Shown: positions 8,639 through 18,551, counted from the stretch's first letter. The stretch: DNA of 63,422 nucleotides from an uncultured Holdemanella sp. (GCF_934772795.1 NZ_CAKVMR010000004.1:1-63422); one strand, 5' to 3'. Made by a program: numbers and translations. Notes: generated by a model not told the origin, from the sequence alone.

Positions 8639-10111
8639 ATGAAAATCAATGAAAAACTAACAAAACCAATTACGGAAGTCAATTATTTACGAGCTGAAAA
8701 TGTAGATCGATATCGAGTTATTATTCGATATTTTTATGAGCAATATGAGAAAATTCAATATTGGCTATATAAAGAAGATGTATTTGAGGCTATGATTCAA
8801 ACAGGACTTTTCCCAAATTATACGCTAGATCAATGTCAATCGGATCTATCTTCATTAACGGAGTGGAAAAATTTGATTGCGATTCAAGATACATCTAAGG
8901 TAACGTCAATTGAGGAGTTTAAAAACAGAAAATATCGTTATCAATTATCTGAATATACTATTGAAATTGAGCGAATGACTTTAAAACTAGAAAATTTACA
9001 AGTTGAAGGAGCATCTCTTGAGCCTACTTTACTTGAAAGAATTCAAAGTCAAATTATACGTATTGAAACTTTACAAGATGCGAGTATAGAAGAAATTCAT
9101 ACGTGGTGGAAAGATTTAAATGCAGATTTTATTCGTTTAAACCAAAATTATCAAGATTATATTCGAACTTTAAATAGTGCAAAAGCAGAGGAAATGATGA
9201 AAACAGAGTCATTCTTATTATTTAAAGAAAAGATCATTTCTTATTTAAGAAATTTTGTCAAAGGCTTACAAGAACACGCAATGATCTTAGAGGATTATAT
9301 TCAAAATATACCATTCGAAACCATTGTTATTTTGATTGAAAAAGCTGTGAATTATGAAATGTCTATTCCAAGAATGGATGATAAAATTCAAAAACAAGAC
9401 ATATATGACAATTTTATGGCGAGATGGGACAGTATATACAGTTGGTTTGTGGGAAAAAATGGAATTAGCGAAGTAAATCGCATGTCTGATATAACGAATG
9501 AAATCATCCGTAAAATCACGCGTTATGCCCAACAAATTGGAGAATTACAAAATCAAGGTGCCAATCGAGCTGAAGAATACAAACATATTTCAGATTTATT
9601 TGGTAAATGTCAAGATTTAAGTCAAGCCCATAAAATGAGTGCCTTGTTTTTTGGCGTGGATAAACCACTACATATGCAAGCCATTCATAATCGGAATACA
9701 GATTCTATTGATAGTGGTGTATATGAAGAAGAAATAACATATTACGCATTAGAACCTAGAACTCGAGTAGCTACAGTAAAGACAAAAAGACAACCAGCTC
9801 AAGATTATAATTTAGAAAAAGAGCAACAACGATTAGAAATATTAGAACATAAACAAGCGCAAAACGAAAAATTAAAGAGTTATATTCAAGATGGAGTGGT
9901 TGATTTTGAAAAAATAGATATATTAGATGGTGAATCTAGAAAAATATTATTATCATGGTTATCTAAAGGATTGAATGATATTAGTAAGACTGCAAAAACA
10001 GATGATGGCCGCGATTTTTATATCGATGATTCTAATTTAAAAACAATAGAAGTCAAATGCGAAGACGGAATTTTTGTGATGCCTAGTTATCGTATTTGTT
10101 TTAAGAGGTAG
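8639..10111 (+). CDS. jetA: Wadjet protein JetA, type III (DUF2397)
   Basis: Kleisin-like subunit of an SMC-family complex that recognises and linearises small circular DNA. 490 aa. The N-terminal winged-helix region (about 10-130: NYLRAENVDRYRVIIRYFYEQ, GLFPNYTLDQCQSDLSSLTEW) matches the TIGR02677/DUF2397 family, followed by a long helical middle. That family occurs in a four-gene cassette now known as Wadjet, and the order here (DUF2397, DUF2398, SMC-like, DUF2399) fits type III. No ribosome site precedes the ATG, and no alternative start in the conserved N-terminus is available. First gene of the jetABCD operon; 5 nt gap to jetB. Family assignment is from motif memory, not from a profile search. 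Confidence 0.85.
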   Translation: MKINEKLTKPITEVNYLRAENVDRYRVIIRYFYEQYEKIQYWLYKEDVFEAMIQTGLFPNYTLDQCQSDLSSLTEWKNLIAIQDTSKVTSIEEFKNRKYRYQLSEYTIEIERMTLKLENLQVEGASLEPTLLERIQSQIIRIETLQDASIEEIHTWWKDLNADFIRLNQNYQDYIRTLNSAKAEEMMKTESFLLFKEKIISYLRNFVKGLQEHAMILEDYIQNIPFETIVILIEKAVNYEMSIPRMDDKIQKQDIYDNFMARWDSIYSWFVGKNGISEVNRMSDITNEIIRKITRYAQQIGELQNQGANRAEEYKHISDLFGKCQDLSQAHKMSALFFGVDKPLHMQAIHNRNTDSIDSGVYEEEITYYALEPRTRVATVKTKRQPAQDYNLEKEQQRLEILEHKQAQNEKLKSYIQDGVVDFEKIDILDGESRKILLSWLSKGLNDISKTAKTDDGRDFYIDDSNLKTIEVKCEDGIFVMPSYRICFKR

Positions 10112-10116
10112 CCGAC

Positions 10117-11250
10117 ATGGATGCATTACAAGAATTATTAAAACGCAAATGGATTCTACGAAAAGAAGATCCAGAACTATATAACAGAGTCAGAGATTCG
10201 GTAAAAGAAATTCGTAAATTTGTACAAGAAAAGTTTGGCTATATGATTATTCTTACGCCGTATCTAATTAAATTAGAAAAAATACCAGGATATGTTGAAG
10301 AATGGATGGGAATCCAAGAATTTCAATCTATTCAAGAATATCAGATGTTTTGTTTTGTATTGTTGTTTTTGGAATCAAAAGAACGCGAAGAACAATTTGT
10401 ATTATCTTCATTAACAGAATATATTCAAATGCAATTTCAAGAAGGAGTGATTGATTGGACACACTTTAATACTCGAAGACAATTAGTGCGTGTATTAAAA
10501 TACTGTCTATCTATCCATATTATTGAACTGGATGATGGAACTGAAGAAGGTTTTATCAAGAACAAGGATACCGAAGCTTTATATGAAAATACAGGATATT
10601 CTCGATATGTAATACGTAATTTTGCCCATGATATAATGGATATTCATTCATTGGAAGATATAAAAAAATCAGAGTGGTTTTCTATGGAAGAAGATCGAGG
10701 TGTCGTAAGAAGACAAAGAGTGTATAGGCGATTGTTGTTGTCACCAGGCATCTATAGAACAGATAAAAATGATGAGGATTTTGTGTATGTTCGACATTAT
10801 TATCGTCAAATCGAAAAGGATTTTCAAAGTATTATGCCATGCGATTTACATTTACATGTTTCAAGTAGCTATATTGTCCTGGATGAAGATTGTAATGTAG
10901 GAACAATTTTTCCAAGTCGAAATACAATTTCAGATTTAGTTTTAGTTTGTATGCAACAAATTACTAAAAAAATAAAGAACGGAATGTTAAAAGTAAGTGA
11001 GGAAGAAATCACCTATATAGAAAAGGAACTTTTATTAAAATGGATGCGTAAATGGATTAAAGACAATTTAGCGTTTCTTCCTAAAAAATATCAAGATATG
11101 GGTGAATCTTTAGTGAGTGAAAACGTGTTAGATACAATGAAAAATTATGGATTTGTGGATGAAGAAGAAAATAGAATTAAAATCAATCCGATTTGTGGAA
11201 AAATTGGTGGTGGATTTGATGTTGAGGTGAAAAGAAATGTTAACAAGTAA
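10117..11250 (+). CDS. jetB: Wadjet protein JetB, type III (DUF2398)
   Basis: KITE-like winged-helix subunit (MksE counterpart) that would bind the JetA/JetC complex. 377 aa. Recognised by TIGR02678/DUF2398-type features: RKWILRKEDPELYNRVRD at the N-terminus, the central winged-helix segment, and GYSRYVIRNFAHDI. Mostly helical, no membrane segment. Its 3' end overlaps jetC by 14 nt, which points to translational coupling and fixed stoichiometry. Confidence 0.82.
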   Translation: MDALQELLKRKWILRKEDPELYNRVRDSVKEIRKFVQEKFGYMIILTPYLIKLEKIPGYVEEWMGIQEFQSIQEYQMFCFVLLFLESKEREEQFVLSSLTEYIQMQFQEGVIDWTHFNTRRQLVRVLKYCLSIHIIELDDGTEEGFIKNKDTEALYENTGYSRYVIRNFAHDIMDIHSLEDIKKSEWFSMEEDRGVVRRQRVYRRLLLSPGIYRTDKNDEDFVYVRHYYRQIEKDFQSIMPCDLHLHVSSSYIVLDEDCNVGTIFPSRNTISDLVLVCMQQITKKIKNGMLKVSEEEITYIEKELLLKWMRKWIKDNLAFLPKKYQDMGESLVSENVLDTMKNYGFVDEEENRIKINPICGKIGGGFDVEVKRNVNK

Positions 11251-14200
11251 ATGGCATATGCACCGTATGGGCCTAATTGATTTTTGGTATTATACCAATG
11301 AAGAATTTTATTTTAAAAATGGTCATATTCTCCTAAGAGGAAGCAACGGAAGTGGAAAATCGGTTACGATGCAAAGTTTTATTCCTATTTTATTAGATGG
11401 AAATAAGAATAGTGAACGTTTAGATGCGTTTGGTACCAAAGCTCGAAAGATGGAAACCTATTTAATTGATGAAAATTCAACTCGAGATGAGCGAATTGCA
11501 TATTTATATTTAGAATTCAAAAGAGAAGATTCCGATATTTATAAAACAATTGGTATGGGAATGAGAGCGCGAAAGAACAAGCCTTTAGATACTTGGTATT
11601 TTGTGATCGAAGATAATCAACGCATTGGTAAAGATATTCAGCTGATGGAGCATAATTTAGCAATATCGAAACAAAGCTTAAAAAATCGAATTCAACATCA
11701 ATTTATTGAAACACAACGAGAATATATGGCTCGAGTGAATCAAGCTCTTTTTCAATTTCCAACACTAGATGATTATAAAGAAAGTATCAACTTGTTAGTT
11801 AAATTACGTTCTCCAAAATTAAGCAACTCATTAAAGCCAACAATAATCAATGAATTATTGTCAGAATCTTTACAACCCTTAAGTGAAGATGATTTACGCC
11901 CTTTAACAGAAGCATTATCCAATATGGATGAAGTCCAAAATCGTTTAGAAGTATTAAAACAAAGTCAACAGGCAGCTAAATCAATTCAAAATGTATATGA
12001 ACAATATAATTATGCTTTATTAGATAAGAAAAGTTTACAGTATATAGAACAAAAAAATAAATTGGATGAATTAACGAAGAAACAGAAAGGTTTTTATGAG
12101 CAAAAGAATCACGCAAGTGAAATGATTCTTGAAATCAAAAAACAGTTAGACGATATAAATGTCGAAAAATCCGTACTTGAAGAAGAATATAGTGGTTTGG
12201 TCAAACAAGATCTGCTTCAATTAGCTAGTGATGTACAACGGTATAAAGAAGATTTGACACAACAAGAAAAAGCTCTAAAGAACAAGTCGCAACAAGAATC
12301 AAATAAAGATAATGCATATGTTTCATGTAAATTAAAGTATGATAAGCAAAAAGATTATAATGATTCCTTAGAATATGAGATTCATAAAAACTTCAAACAA
12401 TTAGATCAATTGAATGAAAATATGCAGTTTGATGAGCATATAGCTTTAAAACGAGATTTTTTAATGAATCTAAATCATGCTTATGATTTTAATTATACAA
12501 AATCGAAAATTGAAAAAGAATTGAATGTATTAAATCAAGGGTTGGATTTGTTTCAAAAAATCAATAATCAAAAAGTATTATTAAATCATGTACAAGATGA
12601 TTATGAAAAAGAACAAAGTCTCTTAGAACAAATTGAAACTGAATTAAAAGCATATCAAGAGCAATTTCGCTTGTTAAAAGAAGAATATCATGAAAAATTT
12701 TTAGCTTGGAATGATTCCAATCAAATTTTAAAAATGGATGCATCGACAATGAAAAAGTTTTTTGAAATTATATCGGATTATGGAAATACAGAAAGATATT
12801 ATGAAATTGATCAAGATATTCACAATCGTTATATTTGGTATTTAAAAAATCAAACGGAGACGATTTCAAAATTATCTATTGAAATTAAACAATTAACGAA
12901 GGAACTGCAAAAGATTCAAGAACAATATGAATATTGGAATTGTTTAAAAGATCCTCAACCAGATATTGCCAAAGAACAAGAAGAGGCAAGACAATACCTA
13001 GAGGAAAAGAAAATTCCATTCATCCCTATGTATACTTTATTGGATTTTGATGATTCTTTAAATCAAGATGAAAAAAATACGATAGAAGAACAATTGTTAA
13101 GCAGTGGTTTAATGACGGCTTTGATTATTCCTGATATGTATCAAGAAGAGATTTTTAATTTACCAAAAGGTATGAAAGAATCATTCTTGTTTACACATAA
13201 CAAAATAGAAGAACTAGAAGTTTATATTCTACATTCTAAAATTGATTATATTTCTCTATGCGATACTTTTGGATTGCATGAAGGTTCTGTAAAATTCTTT
13301 GACAATGGTTTTGAAATAGGAAATATTTGTAGTGTAATTAGTCAAACAAGAAAATCTATTTTTATCGGTAAAGCTTCTAGAGAGGCTTATCGAAAAAGCC
13401 AACTAGAAAAACTGCAAGAAGATATAAATATAAAAAAGGAAGGTATTCAAGAATTAGAGAGTAGTCTGAAAATTGAACAGGATAAAGTGAAAACTTTGGA
13501 AAAAGAATACACAGGATATCCTAAAAAATCAGATTTAGATTCAAGTTTATTGGATGTAAATCGAATGCTTTTAAAGCAAGAACATTCCATAGAACAAATT
13601 AAAAAATATATTGAACAAAGAAATCAATATCAAATATGTATTCAAAATTTAAATAAAGAAATAACGAATATTTCTGAAAAATTAGGGGTTTCTAACACAG
13701 AAGATGTCTTTAGATTAAGAAAAGATTTATTTATTGAATATAAAGATGAACTTGTTCAAATGGAATCTATACATGAAAAGTATGTTGTGAATATAGATTT
13801 ATTTATATCTCTAGAATCACAATTGGAAGATTTGAGAATAGATTTAGACTCTATTCGTTATGAGAAGAAACAATTGGAGTTTCAACTTCATAAGCTACAA
13901 CAATTGATTTCAGTAAAAGAAGCACAATTGAATGAGATGGGATATGAAAAAATTAAGGAACGAATGTCAAAGATTATGAATCGTTTGGATGAAATTCCAA
14001 AAGTTGTTTCAAATCTATATCAAGAAGATGGAAGATGGCAAAATATTAAAGAACAATGCGAAAAGGATATCTTAGAAAATACTTCTTCAATAGAGATGCA
14101 AAATACAAAAGCAGAAAGTTATAATAAGTATTATGAATCTGAATTGGATTTAGGATATGTTTCCATTGAAGAAAAGAATCCTGTATCCATTCATAAACAT

Positions 14201-15220
14201 ATTGTGAATTTATATCCCAATTTAAAAAACAAAGATACATTAGGAAATGATCTTCAAAGTGTATTTTTTATGAACCGAGGTTTCTTGCAAGATTATAATC
14301 TTCATTTCATTACATTATTTGATGATCAAGAAGATACAATGACACGTTTGGATATCAAAGCTCGATATAAAGGAAAACAAATTGATTTCACAACGTTATT
14401 AAAACAACTTGAGATAGACATTGAAAAACAATCTGAACTGGTAAGCAGTCAAGATCGACATTTAATTGAAGATGTATTAGTGAATACGATTTCAAGTAAA
14501 ATACGAGTTCATATTCGAAGCAGTAAACGATGGATTGAAACTATGAATAAGTATATGAAAGAAATGAATACAAGTAGTACTTTAAAACTTGGATTACAAT
14601 GGAAATCGAAAAAAGCAGAAAATGAAGATGAACTAAGTTCAGAATCATTAGTTCGCTTATTAGAAAAAGATTTGCAGTTGTTAAAAGAATCAGATTTTCA
14701 AGCCTTATCCAATCATTTCCGCTCTAAAATTAAATGTGCTAGAAGAAATGCAGAAGACCCAAATTCAAATTTGAGTTTTCATCAAGCAATGAAAGACTTA
14801 TTGGATTATCGTTCGTGGTTTGATTTTACAATCATGTATGAAATAGGAAATGAAAAACGCAAAGAGCTGACGAACAATCGTTTTTATGTATTTAGCGGTG
14901 GTGAAAAGGCCATGGCTATGTATGTTCCTTTATTTTCGGCTGTAGCTGCAAAATTTGCCTATGCCAGTGATGATGCACCTTTAATTATCGCATTGGATGA
15001 AGCATTTGCGGGAGTGGATTCTAAAAACATTGATTCCATGTTTGGATTGATTAAAAAATTTGGCTTTGATTATATTATGAATTCTCAAGTGTTATGGGGC
15101 GATTATCCAAATGTAGATGCCTTGGCAATCTATGAATTATATCGTCAAAATGATGCTAAATATGTAACTACGATACGATATGAATGGGATGGTCATGTTA
15201 AAAGGTTGGTTGGTGCATGA
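11237..15220 (+). CDS. jetC: Wadjet protein JetC, SMC-like ATPase
   Basis: Motor subunit (MksB counterpart) that extrudes DNA loops and feeds plasmid DNA to the JetD nuclease. 1327 aa, right for TIGR02680-type ATPases. Walker A GSNGSGKS at about residue 34 after WHMHRMGLIDFWYY; two long coiled-coil arms (about 260-590 and 720-960) with a hinge-like region between, around 590-700; ABC signature FSGGEKAMAMY near 1220 and Walker B LIIALDEAFAGVD near 1250. All ATPase motifs look intact. Overlaps jetB by 14 nt and jetD by 4 nt (ATGA). Confidence 0.88.
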   Translation: MLTSKWHMHRMGLIDFWYYTNEEFYFKNGHILLRGSNGSGKSVTMQSFIPILLDGNKNSERLDAFGTKARKMETYLIDENSTRDERIAYLYLEFKREDSDIYKTIGMGMRARKNKPLDTWYFVIEDNQRIGKDIQLMEHNLAISKQSLKNRIQHQFIETQREYMARVNQALFQFPTLDDYKESINLLVKLRSPKLSNSLKPTIINELLSESLQPLSEDDLRPLTEALSNMDEVQNRLEVLKQSQQAAKSIQNVYEQYNYALLDKKSLQYIEQKNKLDELTKKQKGFYEQKNHASEMILEIKKQLDDINVEKSVLEEEYSGLVKQDLLQLASDVQRYKEDLTQQEKALKNKSQQESNKDNAYVSCKLKYDKQKDYNDSLEYEIHKNFKQLDQLNENMQFDEHIALKRDFLMNLNHAYDFNYTKSKIEKELNVLNQGLDLFQKINNQKVLLNHVQDDYEKEQSLLEQIETELKAYQEQFRLLKEEYHEKFLAWNDSNQILKMDASTMKKFFEIISDYGNTERYYEIDQDIHNRYIWYLKNQTETISKLSIEIKQLTKELQKIQEQYEYWNCLKDPQPDIAKEQEEARQYLEEKKIPFIPMYTLLDFDDSLNQDEKNTIEEQLLSSGLMTALIIPDMYQEEIFNLPKGMKESFLFTHNKIEELEVYILHSKIDYISLCDTFGLHEGSVKFFDNGFEIGNICSVISQTRKSIFIGKASREAYRKSQLEKLQEDINIKKEGIQELESSLKIEQDKVKTLEKEYTGYPKKSDLDSSLLDVNRMLLKQEHSIEQIKKYIEQRNQYQICIQNLNKEITNISEKLGVSNTEDVFRLRKDLFIEYKDELVQMESIHEKYVVNIDLFISLESQLEDLRIDLDSIRYEKKQLEFQLHKLQQLISVKEAQLNEMGYEKIKERMSKIMNRLDEIPKVVSNLYQEDGRWQNIKEQCEKDILENTSSIEMQNTKAESYNKYYESELDLGYVSIEEKNPVSIHKHIVNLYPNLKNKDTLGNDLQSVFFMNRGFLQDYNLHFITLFDDQEDTMTRLDIKARYKGKQIDFTTLLKQLEIDIEKQSELVSSQDRHLIEDVLVNTISSKIRVHIRSSKRWIETMNKYMKEMNTSSTLKLGLQWKSKKAENEDELSSESLVRLLEKDLQLLKESDFQALSNHFRSKIKCARRNAEDPNSNLSFHQAMKDLLDYRSWFDFTIMYEIGNEKRKELTNNRFYVFSGGEKAMAMYVPLFSAVAAKFAYASDDAPLIIALDEAFAGVDSKNIDSMFGLIKKFGFDYIMNSQVLWGDYPNVDALAIYELYRQNDAKYVTTIRYEWDGHVKRLVGA

Positions 15221-16521
15221 TGAATGAAGAATTTTGCCAATATTTATATGACAATGAATTTTCTGAATTTATGCAACTGTGGAAAAAGCAATATGAAAAA
15301 TATGGCACTTGCAAAGGAAGTATTAATTTAGTATTAGATGAAACAAATCGCGCATGTATAAGCGGTTTATTGGGAAAAGATTACTATGGTGTTGATTGTG
15401 CACATATTACTTTTCAACAACTTCAAAAGGCAATATCAAATACCAAATATGAGAATTGTGATTTTAACGAAGTGTTAAAAATGTACTTTAATCATGATAT
15501 TTTGACAAATAAAAATCGACAAGAACAAGAACAGATGCGAATTCAAAATATATTTAAACATCTTTTAGAACAAGAAGGAAAAAGCCAACAGTGGATTCAT
15601 CATATATATACCGACCATGATTCTGTCTATGTTCGTATTGTGCAAGCTTCAAAAGAAAATGAACAAAAATGTGTAAATACAGTACATGTTGTGATGAAGG
15701 CTTTAAATCAATTGCCAATGTGGCAAGACAAAAAAGAAAATATATCTATTTTTGCTAGCTTACATACAAAAAATCCACATGCTTTTGATAAGAATACCTT
15801 TGCCTATTATTTATTGATGCATGGAATTGTTTATTTTCTAAAAGTAGATTTTCCTAAAACAAATTTAGAACAAAATGAAATTCTATATCGTGCAGGACTC
15901 TATCAAGATGGTATTAGTAATTATTGTAGTATCGCAAGACTCCAAGCATTGAATGAAAACTGTCAACCACATTTAGGTTGGACAGGATTTTATGATTCGT
16001 ACGAAGCTTTAAATGTGAATATGGATAATTTGTTACATATTCGCAATATTGTATGTTGTGATAGAGTTTATGTTGTAGAAAATCCAGCTGTGTTTCAAGT
16101 CTTGCTGAAAATGATAAAGAAAGAAAAAATCGAAAAGATTGGCTTAGTATGTACGAATGGACAATTGAATTATTCAGCTTATCTTCTTTTAGACATATTG
16201 GTGAGTTCGAATGTTGAGACTTATTACAGTGGAGATATGGATCCAGAAGGATTATTGATAGCCGATAAGATTAAACAAAGATATCCCAATGTCAGACTTT
16301 GGTGTTACGATGAAAAATATTACGATATTTCTAAATCAAAAGAGCAGGCAACCAATCAAAGAATGCATATGATGGATGCTTTAAAAGATGAGACATTGAT
16401 TCAGATTGGGAAATGTATTTATGAAAATGAAAACAGAGTTGGATATCAAGAAAATATGATTGAGGAATATTACAATAGCTTTAGATTCGATGTTAAAAAA
16501 ACGCCTATATCCATTGGATAG
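15217..16521 (+). CDS. jetD: Wadjet protein JetD, Toprim nuclease (DUF2399)
   Basis: Nuclease subunit that cleaves circular DNA once it is fully extruded. 434 aa. The C-terminal Toprim domain is clear: the acidic VVENPAVF (Glu near residue 287) followed by the DxD-type GDMDPEG near 341 and a neighbouring basic helix. The N-terminal half is the DUF3323/DUF2399-associated region. The gene starts with overlapping ATGATG inside the end of jetC. The last five codons run into the terminator and 3' end of the convergent ung gene (17-nt overlap), so the natural C-terminus may have been altered by the insertion of the cassette. Confidence 0.87.
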   Translation: MMNEEFCQYLYDNEFSEFMQLWKKQYEKYGTCKGSINLVLDETNRACISGLLGKDYYGVDCAHITFQQLQKAISNTKYENCDFNEVLKMYFNHDILTNKNRQEQEQMRIQNIFKHLLEQEGKSQQWIHHIYTDHDSVYVRIVQASKENEQKCVNTVHVVMKALNQLPMWQDKKENISIFASLHTKNPHAFDKNTFAYYLLMHGIVYFLKVDFPKTNLEQNEILYRAGLYQDGISNYCSIARLQALNENCQPHLGWTGFYDSYEALNVNMDNLLHIRNIVCCDRVYVVENPAVFQVLLKMIKKEKIEKIGLVCTNGQLNYSAYLLLDILVSSNVETYYSGDMDPEGLLIADKIKQRYPNVRLWCYDEKYYDISKSKEQATNQRMHMMDALKDETLIQIGKCIYENENRVGYQENMIEEYYNSFRFDVKKTPISIG

Positions 16522-16526
16522 GCGTT
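16495..16526 (-). terminator. ung terminator, embedded in the end of jetD
   Basis: AACGCCTAT / ATAGGCGTT 9-bp stem with a 9-nt loop. On the minus strand it is followed by a run of T, so it terminates ung. On the plus strand it forms the last codons and stop of jetD with a poor T run, and might still act as a weak terminator for the jet operon. Confidence 0.8.
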
Positions 16527-17164
16527 TCATTGTTTTTAACTAGATATTCATTCGCAAGCTTAAAATGATTATTTCCAAAGAAACCACGATAAGCGCTTAG
16601 AGGACTTGGATGTGGGCTTGTAAGAATTAAATGTTTTGGGTTTGTCAGCAATTTTTTAGATTGAATGGCCTTAGATCCCCATAATAAAAATACAACAGGA
16701 CCATCCTTTTCATTGATCCATCTTAAAGCTTCATTTGTAAAATTTTGCCATCCCATATTTTGATGAGACAAAGGCTTATGCTCTTCAACTGTAAGGATAG
16801 TATTCATTAATAGAACTCCTTGTTTAGCCCAATCGGTTAAATCGCCTGTGCGATGGACAGGTACTCCATATTCGTTTTCTAGTTCTTTATACATATTTTG
16901 TAAAGATGGTGGCAATGGGAAATTGCTGGGAACACTAAAAGAATATCCTTGAGCTTGTCCTGGACCATGATATGGATCTTGTCCTAAAATAACTACTTTT
17001 GTATCTTTTAATGAAGTTGTTTTAAAAGCCGCAAAAATATTTTCTTTTGCAGGATAAATGTTTTTTGTCTTATATTCCTCAGCTAAAAAATAGCGTAAGT
17101 TTAGTAAATAATCTTTTTGTATTTCTTGATCAAACAATTGATCCCAGTCATTATGCATAATCAT
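16505..17164 (-). CDS. ung: Uracil-DNA glycosylase
   Basis: Removes uracil from DNA by base excision. 219 aa from the chosen start, typical of family 1. Motif I GQDPYHGPGQAQGYSFSV with the catalytic Asp, and motif HPSPLSAYRGFFG with the catalytic His, are intact. The open frame extends 30 codons further upstream, but those residues (hydrophobic and Ile-rich) do not belong to the family and cross the folC start; ATG at 17164, starting MIMHNDWDQLF, fits family N-termini and has a weak GAAG site. Divergent from folC, convergent with jetD. Confidence 0.95.
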   Translation of the reverse strand: MIMHNDWDQLFDQEIQKDYLLNLRYFLAEEYKTKNIYPAKENIFAAFKTTSLKDTKVVILGQDPYHGPGQAQGYSFSVPSNFPLPPSLQNMYKELENEYGVPVHRTGDLTDWAKQGVLLMNTILTVEEHKPLSHQNMGWQNFTNEALRWINEKDGPVVFLLWGSKAIQSKKLLTNPKHLILTSPHPSPLSAYRGFFGNNHFKLANEYLVKNNETPIQWI

Positions 17165-17188
17165 GTGATTCACTTCTTTCTTTAGTGA

Positions 17189-17194
17189 TATAAT
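17189..17194 (+). promoter_or_regulatory. folC -10 box, 6 nt from the start codon
   Basis: TGATATAAT is an extended -10 element (TG-N-TATAAT) whose last base is followed by AATATC and then the folC ATG. No ribosome site fits between, so folC mRNA is predicted to be leaderless. The box lies in the 36-nt gap shared with the divergent ung gene. Confidence 0.55.
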
Positions 17195-17200
17195 AATATC

Positions 17201-18361
17201 ATGAATGTACAAGAGAAAATTAATAAAATGGAAAATTGTCGTGGAAAAAATCACGACCTATTAGTATTTAGACAATGGTTAACAGAAGCGTTGCCAAGTC
17301 ACATAGCTATAAAAAAGATTCAGGTAGCAGGTACAAATGGAAAGGGTAGTACTTCAATTTGGCTAAGAGATTTGTTGATGAAAAAAGGATATAAAGTGGG
17401 AGTTTTTACATCTCCACATTTGATTCATCATACAGAAAGAATTCGTGTAAATGATACATGTATTTCTTTAGCTGATTGGGAAAGAATCTATGATCAATAT
17501 GAAGAATTATTCTCGTTACATAAGATGACTATGTTTGAAATGGATCTATGGATGTCACTGGCCTATTTTATCGAACAAAAAGTCGATTACTGCATTATTG
17601 AAGCTGGGATGGGTGGTCGTTTAGATGCAACAACAGCTTTGGATTATAAAACTTGCTTAATTACTAATGTAGGACTTGACCATACGGAATATTTAGGGGA
17701 TACGTTCGAACAGATTGCTTATGAAAAATCAGGTATATTTAAACCAAATGTTCCTGCTTTGACAACAGAAGATAAACCGGAATGCCAAAAAGTAATGGAA
17801 CTTGTTGCAGATTATATGAAAACGCCACTATGTTTTATTGATTGTCAAGAAACAGATGTATTGAGATGGAATGGGATGACATTTCATTTGAATCCACCGT
17901 TATATCAGGCTAAAAATTTATCTCTAGCATTAGAAACGTTGAATGTGCTTGGTATTTGGCTTGAAGAAAATGAAATACAAGAAGTCATTGATCACTTTCG
18001 ATGGGCAGGCCGATATATGGTTCTTAGAAAAGATCCATTGGTTTTATTAGATGGAGCACACAATGTACATGGAATAACAGCGTTGACACATTCTTTGAAG
18101 AATTTTACAGGAAAGATTTATTTTTCGGTATTAAAAGAGAAGGATGCACCGCATATGATTGAACTACTTCAATCCATCAGTGAAGACATTACATTGGTAG
18201 AAATATCAAGTGCTCGTCTATATCCACTTGAAAAATTAGGGTATCCAATTATAACAGTGGATGAGTTGATTTCAAGACTTTTAGATACAAAAGAAGACAG
18301 CTTATTATGTGGTTCTCTTTATTATGTAGGAGAAGTATTAGAAAAGTGGTGCAATGTTTGA
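17201..18361 (+). CDS. folC: Bifunctional folylpolyglutamate synthase/dihydrofolate synthase
   Basis: Adds glutamate to folates (and to dihydropteroate where the pathway is complete). 386 aa, slightly short for the family. P-loop VAGTNGKGSTS near residue 44, the TSPHLIHHTERIRVN segment near 66, and the DGAHNVHG motif near 285 identify the Mur ligase-like fold. The gene has a -10 box 6 nt upstream and no ribosome site. Its stop codon overlaps the TTGACA of the promoter that once drove marR. A folate transporter gene (folT) lies 3 kb away. Confidence 0.93.
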   Translation: MNVQEKINKMENCRGKNHDLLVFRQWLTEALPSHIAIKKIQVAGTNGKGSTSIWLRDLLMKKGYKVGVFTSPHLIHHTERIRVNDTCISLADWERIYDQYEELFSLHKMTMFEMDLWMSLAYFIEQKVDYCIIEAGMGGRLDATTALDYKTCLITNVGLDHTEYLGDTFEQIAYEKSGIFKPNVPALTTEDKPECQKVMELVADYMKTPLCFIDCQETDVLRWNGMTFHLNPPLYQAKNLSLALETLNVLGIWLEENEIQEVIDHFRWAGRYMVLRKDPLVLLDGAHNVHGITALTHSLKNFTGKIYFSVLKEKDAPHMIELLQSISEDITLVEISSARLYPLEKLGYPIITVDELISRLLDTKEDSLLCGSLYYVGEVLEKWCNV

Positions 18362-18419
18362 CACGCTTCATTTTAGCGCTTACAATTGTCCATTGGAACT
18401 GGAGCGATATTATGTTTAC
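18358..18419 (+). promoter_or_regulatory. Orphaned marR promoter, ribosome site and first codons
   Basis: TTGACA (18358-18363), 17-nt spacer, TACAAT (18381-18386) is a near-consensus sigma-A promoter. It is followed by GGAG (18401-18404), 7 nt, ATG (18412), TTT and AC, where the sequence meets the IS left end. Joining position 18419 to 20305 gives an open frame reading MFTIEEFLRISNQMRDYY, straight into the MarR protein body. This is therefore the displaced 5' end of that gene. Confidence 0.85.
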
Positions 18420-18503
18420 TGTTGAAGTCAGAACGCTCGTGACTTTAGTCATGAGATGAATGACGTATGTAACTGGTTTTCAGCTGTTTCTATACGTGAA
18501 CCA

Positions 18504-18512
18504 TGATATAAT
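18504..18512 (+). promoter_or_regulatory. Extended -10 promoter of tnpB
   Basis: TGATATAAT, an extended -10 element inside the insertion element, 39 nt before the tnpB start codon. A ribosome site AAAGGAGA stands 8 nt before that ATG. Confidence 0.55.
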
Positions 18513-18551
18513 ATATTCGTAGAATACATCGCAAAAAAAGGAGACTTCGAT

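Noticed and set aside
8639..16521. The jet operon as an SbcCD or MukBEF chromosome-segregation set.
   Set aside because: The four-gene order with a DUF2399 Toprim protein carrying VVENP and GDMDPEG motifs belongs to Wadjet; MukF/MukE and SbcD signatures are absent.
16505..17254. Longer ung protein with 30 extra N-terminal residues.
   Set aside because: The extension is Ile/Phe-rich, unlike any glycosylase N-terminus, and would begin inside folC; the ATG at 17164 fits family length.
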